DNA of 11,791 nucleotides from Calditrichota bacterium (GTDB lineage Bacteria > Zixibacteria > MSB-5A5 > GN15 > FEB-12). The DNA is taken from the NCBI GenBank assembly GCA_030641085.1, contig DAOWIC010000067.1:1-11791 (forward strand). The letters are read 5' to 3'. The position numbers and the translations under genes are program-made. The notes below the pieces were generated by a model. The model searched no databases and was not told where the DNA came from. It saw nothing but the letters and a program-made list of their open reading frames with translations. Positions 1 to 6,594 of the stretch are shown here, piece after piece. Every line of letters starts with the position of its first letter. The first letter of the stretch is position 1.

Positions 1-1375
1 AGGTGACCGGATTGATAGGGTTGGGCAAAAACGACACCGTATCACCCACAATCGACACGCCGGTCGGTCCATTGCTCTGAGTACCGATCTCACCGTATTT
101 GTAAATCGTACCGGCACTGCGAATGACGTTGCCCTCGAGGAAAAAGGTATTGGGATAATCGATGCCGTCGAATGTAACCCCGTTGCACTGAACGCCGGAG
201 CTGCTCAGTGACCGGGCCTCGATGATGTTGTTTCGAATTGTCACGTGGGTGCCGCTCGAGTTGGTCGACAGCCGAACCGGGTGAACGCCGATACCGTACG
301 ATGTCGTGCTCGAGTTGTTGTCGCCGGTGCATATGAAGGTGTTGTTGTAAACATCGATATACTGCGGGCGGTATCTGATACGGAGACCGTGGGCCGGGTT
401 TTGGTCACCCATCTCCACACCGGGTCCTTCGTGAACATCGACATAGTTGCCGTGGACGAGAATCGGGTTGTCGGCTGTTCCGTTGCCGTAGCCTACATAT
501 ATTCCGCGATTGCCGCCGTATTCGGTGCCGCTGGTGATGGTGTTGTTCGCGATTTCCGTACCGCCGTTAACGGCCGAGACAAAAATGCCGTACGCATTGG
601 CGGCGGAATAGCAGATTCCGGAATATGTGGGGTAGAAGTCGTTACGCATATCGGTCATGATCGAGCAATCATGAATCTTCACCGTACCGTAATCGCCCGC
701 CTCGGCGTAGACCAGGATGCCGACATGCGGCCCGCCGTCGATGACGACACCGTTTACCTCAAGATGGTCGGTGGCGCCGTTAGCGGTCAGCATGCCGTTT
801 TCGATATGATTGATTTTGATCACGGGCGCATCGAAATCGCACCGGCTGTCAAAACCGGTGACTTCGCTGCGGAAACGGCCGCCGCTGATTTCGAGATCAT
901 AGACGTGCGGCCCTTTGGCCTCATAGACCATGCCGTTGTAACCCCGAACCACGGCGTTGACATCTTCCACCAGAATGGCGTTGCCTCTTATACTGAGACA
1001 GCGGTTGTTGTTGGCGGTAGAATTGGATGGATTGTGCAGAATGTGACCGCCGACAATCTTGATATCATACGGGTAATAGGAGCCGGTACCGATCGTTCTG
1101 ATACCGTAGTTGGAGGCACCACCTCCTTCGCCGAAGGAGATAGTATCGTTGCCCAGGTTTACTACCACGTCATGAATTTCGTTGGCGTATAGCGCCTCCA
1201 GCGTGATGCCACTGCCGCTGGATCTGAGCTTGGAACTCCCCAGCACCAGCGTGTCCACCTCGCCCGGCGTCATACTCTTGGCGTTGAAGGTGTACGGCAG
1301 CGAATTAATCGTGTGTGTTGCTGCAAAACCGCTGGATACGAATATCAACAAAAGTAACGGTATCAGCTTTTTCAT
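1..1375 (-). CDS. Secreted right-handed beta-helix (PbH1-type) protein, 3' end outside window
   Basis: I translated this frame directly: it is open from the ATG at 1375 to the window edge, giving 458 residues with no stop. Residues 1-19 form a signal peptide (MKK, a Leu/Ile-rich core, then SSGFAA), with cleavage likely after A18 or A19. The mature part is rich in Gly, Asn, Ile and Val. It carries recurrent short strand/turn units with Asn-Asn or Gly-Asn turns, such as IANNTI (about 275-280), VHGNYV (307-312), VYNNTF (342-347), IRNNII (380-385) and LEGNVI (413-418). This pattern is typical of parallel beta-helix repeats as in pectate-lyase-like and DUF1565-type proteins. Such folds bind or cleave polysaccharides at the cell surface, but no catalytic signature can be assigned. 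The missing C-terminus could hold a sorting domain. The gene starts 17 nt after the deacetylase-like gene, with AAGGG about 12 nt upstream, so the two are probably co-transcribed. The long plus-strand ORF across it is a shadow. Confidence 0.82.
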   Translation of the reverse strand, partial: MKKLIPLLLLIFVSSGFAATHTINSLPYTFNAKSMTPGEVDTLVLGSSKLRSSGSGITLEALYANEIHDVVVNLGNDTISFGEGGGASNYGIRTIGTGSYYPYDIKIVGGHILHNPSNSTANNNRCLSIRGNAILVEDVNAVVRGYNGMVYEAKGPHVYDLEISGGRFRSEVTGFDSRCDFDAPVIKINHIENGMLTANGATDHLEVNGVVIDGGPHVGILVYAEAGDYGTVKIHDCSIMTDMRNDFYPTYSGICYSAANAYGIFVSAVNGGTEIANNTITSGTEYGGNRGIYVGYGNGTADNPILVHGNYVDVHEGPGVEMGDQNPAHGLRIRYRPQYIDVYNNTFICTGDNNSSTTSYGIGVHPVRLSTNSSGTHVTIRNNIIEARSLSSSGVQCNGVTFDGIDYPNTFFLEGNVIRSAGTIYKYGEIGTQSNGPTGVSIVGDTVSFLPNPINPVT

Positions 1376-1392
1376 CTCATCTAGCCCTTGCT

Positions 1393-2556
1393 TTACGGGT
1401 TCTGGGGGTAAAGGTACGCTTCGATCCGGTAATCCCGATACTCATTCGGATTGCCATCCTTGCCGTCTTCGGCGGCTTTTACCACGTTGTATGCTTCTCT
1501 GGCCGTCATGTAATGTAATCGGTATTTCGGGTTGTCCCTGTAATGCTTTTCCACCTCGGTCAGCATTTGATCGATATTTTTGCCCAATATGTTGTCATAG
1601 CCGCTGCCACTCAGTACAGCCCCATGCGTAAACGGTCTGATAAAGACCCAGTTTGGTTGTCCCTCGACATGAACGTTGGCGTTCAGCCAGACATCGAACC
1701 GGTGACGGCTGGTTTTGATTTCCCAGTATAGATTGCCGTCATCAAAAGTCGGGTGAGTTCGGAATTGCCAGTCGGTCCAGTCGATCACGTATGGTCCCTC
1801 AAAAATCATGAACTCGTTCGAGTCGGGCTGACGGCCCACCTTTGCCCTGATACCACGGTCGTGCGATTTAGGCTCATCCGGATCGTCGATGCAGTAATAA
1901 ATCTTGTTCACCAGCGAGGGCTGCGCCTCGTGAGTCATAGCCGGGAAAGTGAAATCGGCGTAGCAGCCGAGTTCTTTCAGGATGGTAATCTCGTCGTTGA
2001 CGCCGCACATGTCACCGTACTCGGTCTGGCGGGAGTTATCCAGCGCCCAGTTGCCGTGGACAAACGACCAGTGGTCAAGGCCGTCGGGTGATATCAGCGC
2101 TCCGTGCGCCTGAAGCGAGTCGAGTCCGGCGCTGAATTTCATTCTCAGCGAGGTGGAGTTGTCGCCGTGATGGTGCAGATGCAGCTCGACATCGCCATAC
2201 CCGGCGGCGCATATCATGGCCAGGCTGTCTACTTCCGCGCCCCGGAACTGGTCGATCGGATAATACCAGGTGTGCTGCAGCTTGATACCGTCACTATCGA
2301 CGTGCTTATCCGCCAGCTCCTGATAGCTGTTCACCCATCGACTGACGACATCCATATGACCTCCGGGTTCCCAATGATCGACAACTACAAAAACCAGGTC
2401 GACGATTTCGTCCTGTTCTTCAAACGACGGACTGTTAAACATGTAATCCGACAGCCAGATAAAACCGTTCTGATTGTAAAACTTGTAAAGCGCCCATCCC
2501 GTGCCAACAAGTCCGAAAGCGATTACCAAAAGCAAGACGAGTTTGAGTTTTTTCAT
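1393..2556 (-). CDS. Membrane-anchored polysaccharide deacetylase-like (NodB/CE4-like fold) protein
   Basis: The product has 387 residues from the ATG at 2556. A second ATG two codons upstream (2562) would give 389. I prefer 2556 because GGA lies 8 nt upstream of it and the protein then begins MKKLKL. Numbered from the upstream ATG, residues 5-27 form one hydrophobic segment (uncleaved anchor or signal). Motifs recalling the metal site of polysaccharide deacetylases follow: VVDHWEP (D62, H63), ELHLHHHGDN (H128, H130-H132), FVHGNW (H169), GCYADFTFPA (199-208) and a late FTHGA (H313). Family members remove acetyl groups from polysaccharides using a divalent metal. Here motif 1 reads D-H instead of the usual D-D, so catalysis is not certain. 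The catalytic domain should lie outside the cytoplasmic membrane. Polysaccharide-deacetylase-family proteins are common in EPS loci, including exosortase-associated ones. The gene is followed after 17 nt by the beta-helix gene. Confidence 0.72.
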   Translation of the reverse strand: MKKLKLVLLLVIAFGLVGTGWALYKFYNQNGFIWLSDYMFNSPSFEEQDEIVDLVFVVVDHWEPGGHMDVVSRWVNSYQELADKHVDSDGIKLQHTWYYPIDQFRGAEVDSLAMICAAGYGDVELHLHHHGDNSTSLRMKFSAGLDSLQAHGALISPDGLDHWSFVHGNWALDNSRQTEYGDMCGVNDEITILKELGCYADFTFPAMTHEAQPSLVNKIYYCIDDPDEPKSHDRGIRAKVGRQPDSNEFMIFEGPYVIDWTDWQFRTHPTFDDGNLYWEIKTSRHRFDVWLNANVHVEGQPNWVFIRPFTHGAVLSGSGYDNILGKNIDQMLTEVEKHYRDNPKYRLHYMTAREAYNVVKAAEDGKDGNPNEYRDYRIEAYLYPQNP

Positions 2557-2695
2557 TAGCATAGTCCGTTAGTATCAGTACAAATACGTACAATTCTCAT
2601 GCCACACAACGTGAAATCAACTTCTTTTCTAACCGCGTAAGTACCATGCCGTTCCATTACTCGACGGAAAAGATCCATCGCTACAAGTGTTCAAT

Positions 2696-2724
2696 AATTT
2701 ACTCTTTTCTTGGTTGTTGTTCAA
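2696..2724 (-). promoter_or_regulatory. Candidate sigma70-like promoter for the deacetylase/beta-helix unit
   Basis: Read on the minus strand, TTGAAC (2724-2719) is followed by a 17-nt spacer and then TAAATT (2701-2696). Each hexamer matches the consensus at 4 of 6 positions, so this is modest. It would give a leader of roughly 130 nt before the ATG at 2556. The -35 element lies inside the palindrome at 2712-2733, a sensible arrangement for an operator. This is inference from sequence alone. Confidence 0.28.
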
Positions 2725-2733
2725 CAATCAACC
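2712..2733. repeat. Palindrome, candidate operator
   Basis: GGTTG-TTGTT-C-AACAA-T-CAACC: two paired arms around a central C, with one unpaired T in the right arm. The core TTGTTCAACAA is a perfect 11-bp odd palindrome. A related TGTTCAATAAT sits at 2688-2698, exactly 30 nt from TGTTCAACAAT at 2718-2728. No T-run follows on either strand, so a transcription-factor site fits better than a terminator. Confidence 0.4.
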
Positions 2734-2802
2734 GCAGTTTAGATGAAAAGAATTTATCGGATCGGCATTTCAACATGACCGACATGTCTGTTCTGTGCGG
2801 CC

Positions 2803-2825
2803 AACCGGCTGACGTTTCGCCGGTT
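2803..2825. repeat. Inverted repeat (7-bp stem, 9-nt loop)
   Basis: AACCGGC (2803-2809) and GCCGGTT (2819-2825) are perfect inverted copies separated by TGACGTTTC. No U-run follows on either strand, so a Rho-independent terminator is unlikely. It could be a protein-binding site, and its left arm overlaps the first of three ACCGGCTG motifs in this region. Confidence 0.4.
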
Positions 2826-2872
2826 ACGAGAATATGCGGCGCGATGACGCAGCAAAGCAGGTTGTCCGAACT

Positions 2873-2935
2873 TTGACACCGGCTGTCACGGTTGAATGGC
2901 CAGTCTACGGCGCTGGTAATTCTTGACCGGCTGTC
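2873..2935 (+). repeat. Repeated TTGAC..CGGCTGTC motif, candidate operator pair
   Basis: ACCGGCTGTC occurs exactly at 2878-2887 and again at 2926-2935, a 48-nt offset. Both copies lie in a dyad: TGACA-CCGGC-TGTCA at 2874-2888, and the shorter GAC-CGGCT-GTC at 2925-2935. The second copy overlaps the predicted -35 element (2923-2928) of the downstream gene. A third, weaker copy (ACCGGCTGAC) lies at 2804-2813. The arrangement suggests regulator binding sites, but no regulator is identified. Confidence 0.38.
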
Positions 2936-2951
2936 GATAATGGGGTTATAT
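2923..2951 (+). promoter_or_regulatory. Sigma70-like promoter for the small membrane protein gene
   Basis: TTGACC (2923-2928), a 17-nt spacer, then TTATAT (2946-2951). The overlapping TATATA one base later (2947-2952) would give an 18-nt spacer. Transcription would start near 2958-2960, leaving a short leader of about 25 nt with AAGGGGA at 2972-2978 before the ATG at 2984. The -35 hexamer lies within a copy of the ACCGGCTGTC repeat, which suggests regulated initiation. Confidence 0.5.
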
Positions 2952-2983
2952 ATACGACAGTATCAACCGGCAAGGGGAACTTC

Positions 2984-3673
2984 ATGTTTTTCAAAGAGCT
3001 GTTTTCAAAATGGAATCTAATCGGCAACGGCCTGATACTGTTGCTGGTCGGTATCTTTGTCATCTGGGCTGAGACCTCGCCGATCTCCCTGGCACGCCTG
3101 ACGGTTGAGGACGGACTGATCGAGTCTTTGACGGCGTTTCTGTTTGCGGTCGCCTGCATCGGCTTCATCATGACCCTGAAAAAGAGTGAGCACCTCAAAA
3201 CTTCCAGCGGCTGGTGGCGCTATGTCTTTCTGGCGGGATGGATCTTTGTCATGTTCGTCTTCTGCGGTGAAGAGATCAGTTGGGGGCAGAGATTTCTCGG
3301 GTTTGATACACCGGATGCCATAGAGAAGGTGAATGTCCAGCGCGAGTTCAACCTTCATAATTTCGCCGCGTTGCAGACGATCAAGTACCGGATGCTGTCA
3401 CTACTGATGTTCATCACCGGCGTTCTGCTGCCGGGGATCGTTCTGTTCGGGTGGGGCAAGAAGTTCATGCAGAAGATATCCATGCCTGTCCTGCCGCTCT
3501 GCTACAGTGGCTTTTTCGTATTCAGCTACCTGTACGGATCATATTACTACGACGCGTTGCCGATTGACGCCGCCACCGAGGTACGCGAACTGCTGATGGG
3601 ACTCGGTATGGCTGCCTTCGGGCTGCATGGGGCGCTGCGATCGGATGATCTGTTCCGGTTCAAGCGTACTTAG
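2984..3673 (+). CDS. Small multi-pass membrane protein of unknown function
   Basis: The product has 229 residues. The start is well supported: AAGGGGA lies 5 nt upstream of the ATG. Hydrophobic segments are visible at about residues 13-30, 46-64, 79-95, 138-157, 167-187 and perhaps 203-217, so five or six membrane helices. Conserved-looking polar clusters sit between them: VEDGLIE (41-47), FCGEEISWGQR (93-103), and a stretch with N117, Q119, E121, N123, H125 and N126. I recall the GEEISWGQR plus NLHN combination from uncharacterised bacterial membrane proteins, but I know no function for it. The buried acidic residues and the conserved His/Asn could form a catalytic or metal site in the membrane; that is inference. 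The gene is the only plus-strand gene here. It has its own promoter and ends 10 nt from the convergent acetyltransferase stop, with no clear terminator between them. Confidence 0.85.
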   Translation: MFFKELFSKWNLIGNGLILLLVGIFVIWAETSPISLARLTVEDGLIESLTAFLFAVACIGFIMTLKKSEHLKTSSGWWRYVFLAGWIFVMFVFCGEEISWGQRFLGFDTPDAIEKVNVQREFNLHNFAALQTIKYRMLSLLMFITGVLLPGIVLFGWGKKFMQKISMPVLPLCYSGFFVFSYLYGSYYYDALPIDAATEVRELLMGLGMAAFGLHGALRSDDLFRFKRT

Positions 3674-3683
3674 TCATAGCGAG

Positions 3684-4265
3684 CTAGTCGTTGACCTGCG
3701 ATTGCGGCGACGAAAGTTCTTCTTTGCCGCCGCACCATGAGTCGGCCTTGCGGATCGCTCGCGCCGGATTACCCGCCGCGAGGGTGTACGGCGGTATATC
3801 TTTCGTTACCACCGATCCGGCGCCGATAGTCGCGCCGCGTCCAATCGTGACCCCGTTTAGAACAAGCACCCGACAGCCGATCCAGACCTCATCGCCGATA
3901 TGAATCGACTTTGGCCGGGCCGGACCACCGCCGAAACCGTGGTACTCATTCTCGATGATGTTGACATCCCACGAGATCAGGACACGGTTGCCGATAGTCA
4001 CTTCGCGGCCGCAGTGAATCTGGGTCCGATCACCCAGCGAACACTTTTCGCCGATTCGAAGAACTGCCGGTTGGTCCGGATCAACTGCGGCGGCGACCAG
4101 TTTTACATCCGGCCAGAGATAAGTACGATTGCCGACTTCTATGGAGCCATGGGATTTGTGAATGATGGTCGGACCGTGAGAACAGATCAGGCCGTTGGCG
4201 GTCAGTCTGGCTCTCAAGAGCAGTCCGCGAAAGTACCCGAATGCCTTTTTAAGTTTCTCCGCCAT
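3684..4265 (-). CDS. Hexapeptide-repeat (left-handed beta-helix) O-acetyltransferase, WbbJ/maltose-acetyltransferase type
   Basis: The product has 193 residues from the ATG at 4265. The frame stays open further upstream, but that part lies inside the preceding glycosyltransferase gene. No in-frame ATG, GTG or TTG occurs between that gene's stop and 4265. GGA lies 8 nt upstream of the chosen ATG. Hexapeptide repeats of the [IV]-G-x4 type run from about residue 70 to 152 (IGEKCS, LGDRTQ, IGNRVL, IGDEVWIG, IGRGATIGAG). They end in the typical cap SVVTKDIPPYTLAAGNPA (151-168). H109 in NEYHG is the likely catalytic histidine. Family members transfer acetyl from acetyl-CoA to sugar hydroxyls in the cytoplasm. 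As the last gene of the glycosyltransferase run, it probably acetylates a sugar of the glycan or its lipid-linked precursor. A serine O-acetyltransferase role is less likely in this context. Confidence 0.88.
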   Translation of the reverse strand: MAEKLKKAFGYFRGLLLRARLTANGLICSHGPTIIHKSHGSIEVGNRTYLWPDVKLVAAAVDPDQPAVLRIGEKCSLGDRTQIHCGREVTIGNRVLISWDVNIIENEYHGFGGGPARPKSIHIGDEVWIGCRVLVLNGVTIGRGATIGAGSVVTKDIPPYTLAAGNPARAIRKADSWCGGKEELSSPQSQVND

Positions 4266-4335
4266 TGTCGTGTTCCAGATTTCGAGTTTCTGAAAAACCC
4301 GTGTTGCTTTCTCTATTATTCTAACGTCGGTCGCA

Positions 4336-5487
4336 TCAGACCGGTTCTTTCGCCTTGATGAACTTCTTTTTGGTGCCCAAGATCCTCCGGTAGAAATCAG
4401 CAGTAAGCTCAACCATCCGCTCGCCGTCAAAAAGTCGGCGGGCATGCAATGACGCCCGGGCGCCCATCTTGGCGCGAAGACTCGGATCAGCCAGGAGCGC
4501 CTCGATTTTCTGCCGCATAGCCTCGAGATCACCCGGCTCGACCAGATAGCCGGTGCGACCGTCTTCGATCACCTCGCGGTTACCGCCGACATCAAACGCT
4601 ACCGCCGGACGGCCGCAGAGCTGGCACTCGATCAACGTATTGGACAGACCCTCGGAATCGGAAGTCAACACCCCGACATCGAACATATTTATGTAGTCAT
4701 ATATGTTGCCGAGGGTGTGGGTAATTACCAGCCTTCGCTCCAGCCCGGCTGATTGGGCCTGCTCCAGTAGATCGTCACACAGTTCGCCCGTACCGACGAT
4801 CATGAAGCAGGTCTGCTGGTCTGATATCCGGGAGGCTACTCGAACGAAATTGTCGAGTCGTTTTACGGGCCGCAGATTGGCTACGATCCCAACCAGCGGG
4901 GCGTCGTCGGGGATGCCGAACTCTGATCTTTCGAGCGGAGTCTGCCCGTCGGCAGGCAGATCGAAATGACCGTTATGAACAACTTCAATTCTATCAGCCG
5001 GGAATTGTTCGTGCCGGGCGACGGTTTGCTTGATGGCGTTGGCGTTAACCAGAAAATAATCGGCCAGTCGATTTATTTGCCTCAGGAAAAAGAGCAGCCG
5101 GGGGGTATGCCAGTAGCCGGTGTCCCGGCGACTGACAACGATCCTCTTGCAGCGGCCCAATACCCCACCCAGCACGCCGATGATGTTTGAGTCCAGGAAG
5201 TAAGTGTGGACTATATCGACGCGCTCACGACGGATCATTCGAGCCAGCCTCAACAACCGGCTGATGCCGTTGGGACTGATCAGCTTGCCTTTGAACCCGA
5301 GACTGATATGGCGGCAAGTGGGGTCATGGTGCTCCGGGAGAGATCGGATATCGAAATCGGCCAGGGTTATCAGGGTCGGTTCAAACCGCTCGCGGTCGAG
5401 GTGGCGGATCAGCCCCACCAGTTGGTTTTCGGTGCCGGCGCCGGTGGCCAGGTGGTCGATGATGTAAAATACGCGGATTTTGTTCAT
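4336..5487 (-). CDS. Glycosyltransferase family 4 (GT-B fold)
   Basis: The product has 383 residues. The N-terminal acceptor-side half starts IRVFYIIDHLATGAGTENQL (4-23), the usual glycine-rich loop of GT4 enzymes. The C-terminal donor-binding half has VANLRPVKRLDNF (202-214), with R206 and K209 at the positions that contact the nucleotide-sugar phosphates. It also has the E-x7-E motif (E279 to E287 in SEGLSNTLIE), then FDVGGNREVIEDGRTG (298-313). Such retaining enzymes add one sugar from a nucleotide-sugar donor to a growing lipid-linked oligosaccharide at the cytoplasmic membrane face. Donor and linkage cannot be read from sequence. The ATG follows the stop of the upstream GT4 gene by 3 nt (TGA GCG ATG), so translation is probably coupled. 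AGAGG lies 12 nt upstream, inside that gene. No membrane segment is evident. Confidence 0.9.
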   Translation of the reverse strand: MNKIRVFYIIDHLATGAGTENQLVGLIRHLDRERFEPTLITLADFDIRSLPEHHDPTCRHISLGFKGKLISPNGISRLLRLARMIRRERVDIVHTYFLDSNIIGVLGGVLGRCKRIVVSRRDTGYWHTPRLLFFLRQINRLADYFLVNANAIKQTVARHEQFPADRIEVVHNGHFDLPADGQTPLERSEFGIPDDAPLVGIVANLRPVKRLDNFVRVASRISDQQTCFMIVGTGELCDDLLEQAQSAGLERRLVITHTLGNIYDYINMFDVGVLTSDSEGLSNTLIECQLCGRPAVAFDVGGNREVIEDGRTGYLVEPGDLEAMRQKIEALLADPSLRAKMGARASLHARRLFDGERMVELTADFYRRILGTKKKFIKAKEPV

Positions 5488-5490
5488 CGC

Positions 5491-6594
5491 TCAGCTTCGC
5501 CTCTTGAGCACATCGCGATAGATCTCGGCCAGTCGTTCGGCCTGGTTCTGGTAGTTGTATTTGGTTTTGACCAGTTCAAAGCCGCGCTTTCCGAAGGCGC
5601 GCATCATTTCCGGATTTTCCAGTCCCTTCAGAATTATATCGGCCAGCCCCTGTGGATCGTCGATATCGGTCAGCAGCCCACTGACACCATCGTCGATCAC
5701 TTCTGGAATCCCGCCCGCTCGGGTGGCGACCACCGGCACGCCCTGTTTCCACGCTTCGAGAATCACTACCGGGTGGCCTTCCGACAGCGACGGCAGCACC
5801 AGAAAATCAAGTGTCGGGTAGACATTCTCCGGATCGTCGCGGAAGCCCTTGAACTGCACCTGTTCGCTCAGATTCAACTCTGTCGCCATTTTTGTCAGCC
5901 GTTCTTCATCGGGGCCGTAGCCGTAAATCTCTACTCGGAACTTCGGCGCCCGATCCTTGATCATAGCGATCGCCTCGAGAAGAACATGCGTTCCCTTCTC
6001 ATGACTGAGTCTGCCGAGCATGCCGATCACGGTCGTGTCGGATTTCGGTTTTGGCTGCGGCGGTGACTCGTGCTCGAGGTCGATGGCGTTATAAACGACC
6101 TCGATTTTCTCTACCGGAATGCCGGCCGCTTCCAGGCGGCTGCGGGTGGCGCAGGAGACAGTGATGATTCGATCCAGCGAGGGAAGCACCCGTCGGTCGA
6201 GCCAGTTGTAGAATTTCACTTTGACATTTTCGGCGGTCCAGCCGTGAAAGTAGGCCACCTGCGGGATTTTCAGACGGCGTGCCGCCCGGTGACCGTAGAA
6301 GTTGGATTTGTATTCGTGGGTGACCAGAATGTCGGCCCCCTGTCGTTCGATTATCCTCTGTAATCGTCCGGGGATAGCCGGGTCGAAAAGGTGGTTATCC
6401 TCGACCGGTTCAAACGCCAGTCCTTCCTCGGCAAGTCGGTCGAGAAACGGGTTGTTCGTATCCGGCTTTACAAACGAGCAGGTGACGGCATCGAATCCAT
6501 CCAGGTGCCTGATCTGGCCGATGATCAGGCGCTCGGGACTGCCGAAAAAGTCGGATCCGCGCAGGTGTATGATCTTCGGCCTGGCCTTACTCAT
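5491..6594 (-). CDS. Glycosyltransferase family 4 (GT-B fold), second copy
   Basis: The product has 367 residues from the ATG at 6594. The frame extends 21 codons further upstream to 6657, but that part lies inside the GT2 gene. The 6594 start has AAGG 9 nt upstream and begins MSKARPKIIHLRGSDFFGSPER, a standard GT4 opening. Donor-site features are GMLGRLSHEKG (191-201, R195 and K200), YGYGPDEERL (224-233), the E-x7-E motif (E272 to E280 in SEGHPVVILE) and TRAGGIPEVIDDGVSG (291-306). It is a cytoplasmic or peripheral retaining sugar transferase of unknown specificity. Its start overlaps the stop of the GT2 gene in the sequence ATGAGTAA, and it ends 3 nt before the next GT4 gene. It is only distantly similar to that neighbour in the N-terminal half, so the two probably add different sugars. 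Confidence 0.9.
   Translation of the reverse strand: MSKARPKIIHLRGSDFFGSPERLIIGQIRHLDGFDAVTCSFVKPDTNNPFLDRLAEEGLAFEPVEDNHLFDPAIPGRLQRIIERQGADILVTHEYKSNFYGHRAARRLKIPQVAYFHGWTAENVKVKFYNWLDRRVLPSLDRIITVSCATRSRLEAAGIPVEKIEVVYNAIDLEHESPPQPKPKSDTTVIGMLGRLSHEKGTHVLLEAIAMIKDRAPKFRVEIYGYGPDEERLTKMATELNLSEQVQFKGFRDDPENVYPTLDFLVLPSLSEGHPVVILEAWKQGVPVVATRAGGIPEVIDDGVSGLLTDIDDPQGLADIILKGLENPEMMRAFGKRGFELVKTKYNYQNQAERLAEIYRDVLKRRS

Larger units (their letters stand above)
2563..2983. other. Divergent intergenic regulatory region
   Basis: This 421-nt stretch lies between the minus-strand deacetylase/beta-helix unit and the plus-strand membrane-protein gene. I see no convincing gene in it: a 76-codon plus-strand reading frame (2646-2876) lacks a ribosome binding site and recognisable content. 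It contains a near-perfect palindrome (2712-2733), a hairpin-like inverted repeat (2803-2825), three copies of an ACCGGCTG motif (from 2804, 2878 and 2926), and candidate promoters on each strand. The half nearer the minus-strand gene is more AT-rich. It is best read as a control region for both flanking units. Confidence 0.6.

Noticed and set aside
245..1192. 315-codon open frame on the plus strand opposite the beta-helix gene
   Set aside because: The minus frame has a signal peptide, beta-helix repeats and a leader-gene context and stays open to the window edge. The plus frame gives a low-complexity Val/Asp-rich product with no recognisable domain, typical of an antisense shadow in GC-biased DNA.
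2646..2876. 76-codon plus-strand frame in the intergenic region
   Set aside because: No Shine-Dalgarno sequence before the ATG, no hydrophobic segment or motif, and it runs through the palindrome and the inverted repeat. Regulatory DNA is the better reading.
3704..3730. Possible terminator hairpin GCGGC...GCCGC just beyond the plus-strand gene stop
   Set aside because: It lies inside the acetyltransferase coding sequence, needs a 4-nt bulge, and has no T-run on the side expected for a Rho-independent terminator.
4266..4532. N-terminal extension of the acetyltransferase to an ATG at 4532
   Set aside because: Most of it overlaps the GT4 gene at 4336-5487 and it adds Arg/Trp/Ser-rich sequence not seen in hexapeptide acetyltransferases. 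The ATG at 4265 gives a normal-length protein.
5206..6066. 286-codon plus-strand frame across the two GT4 genes
   Set aside because: It spans the junction of two well-supported minus-strand genes, has no recognisable motifs, and is explained by the codon bias of the opposite strand.
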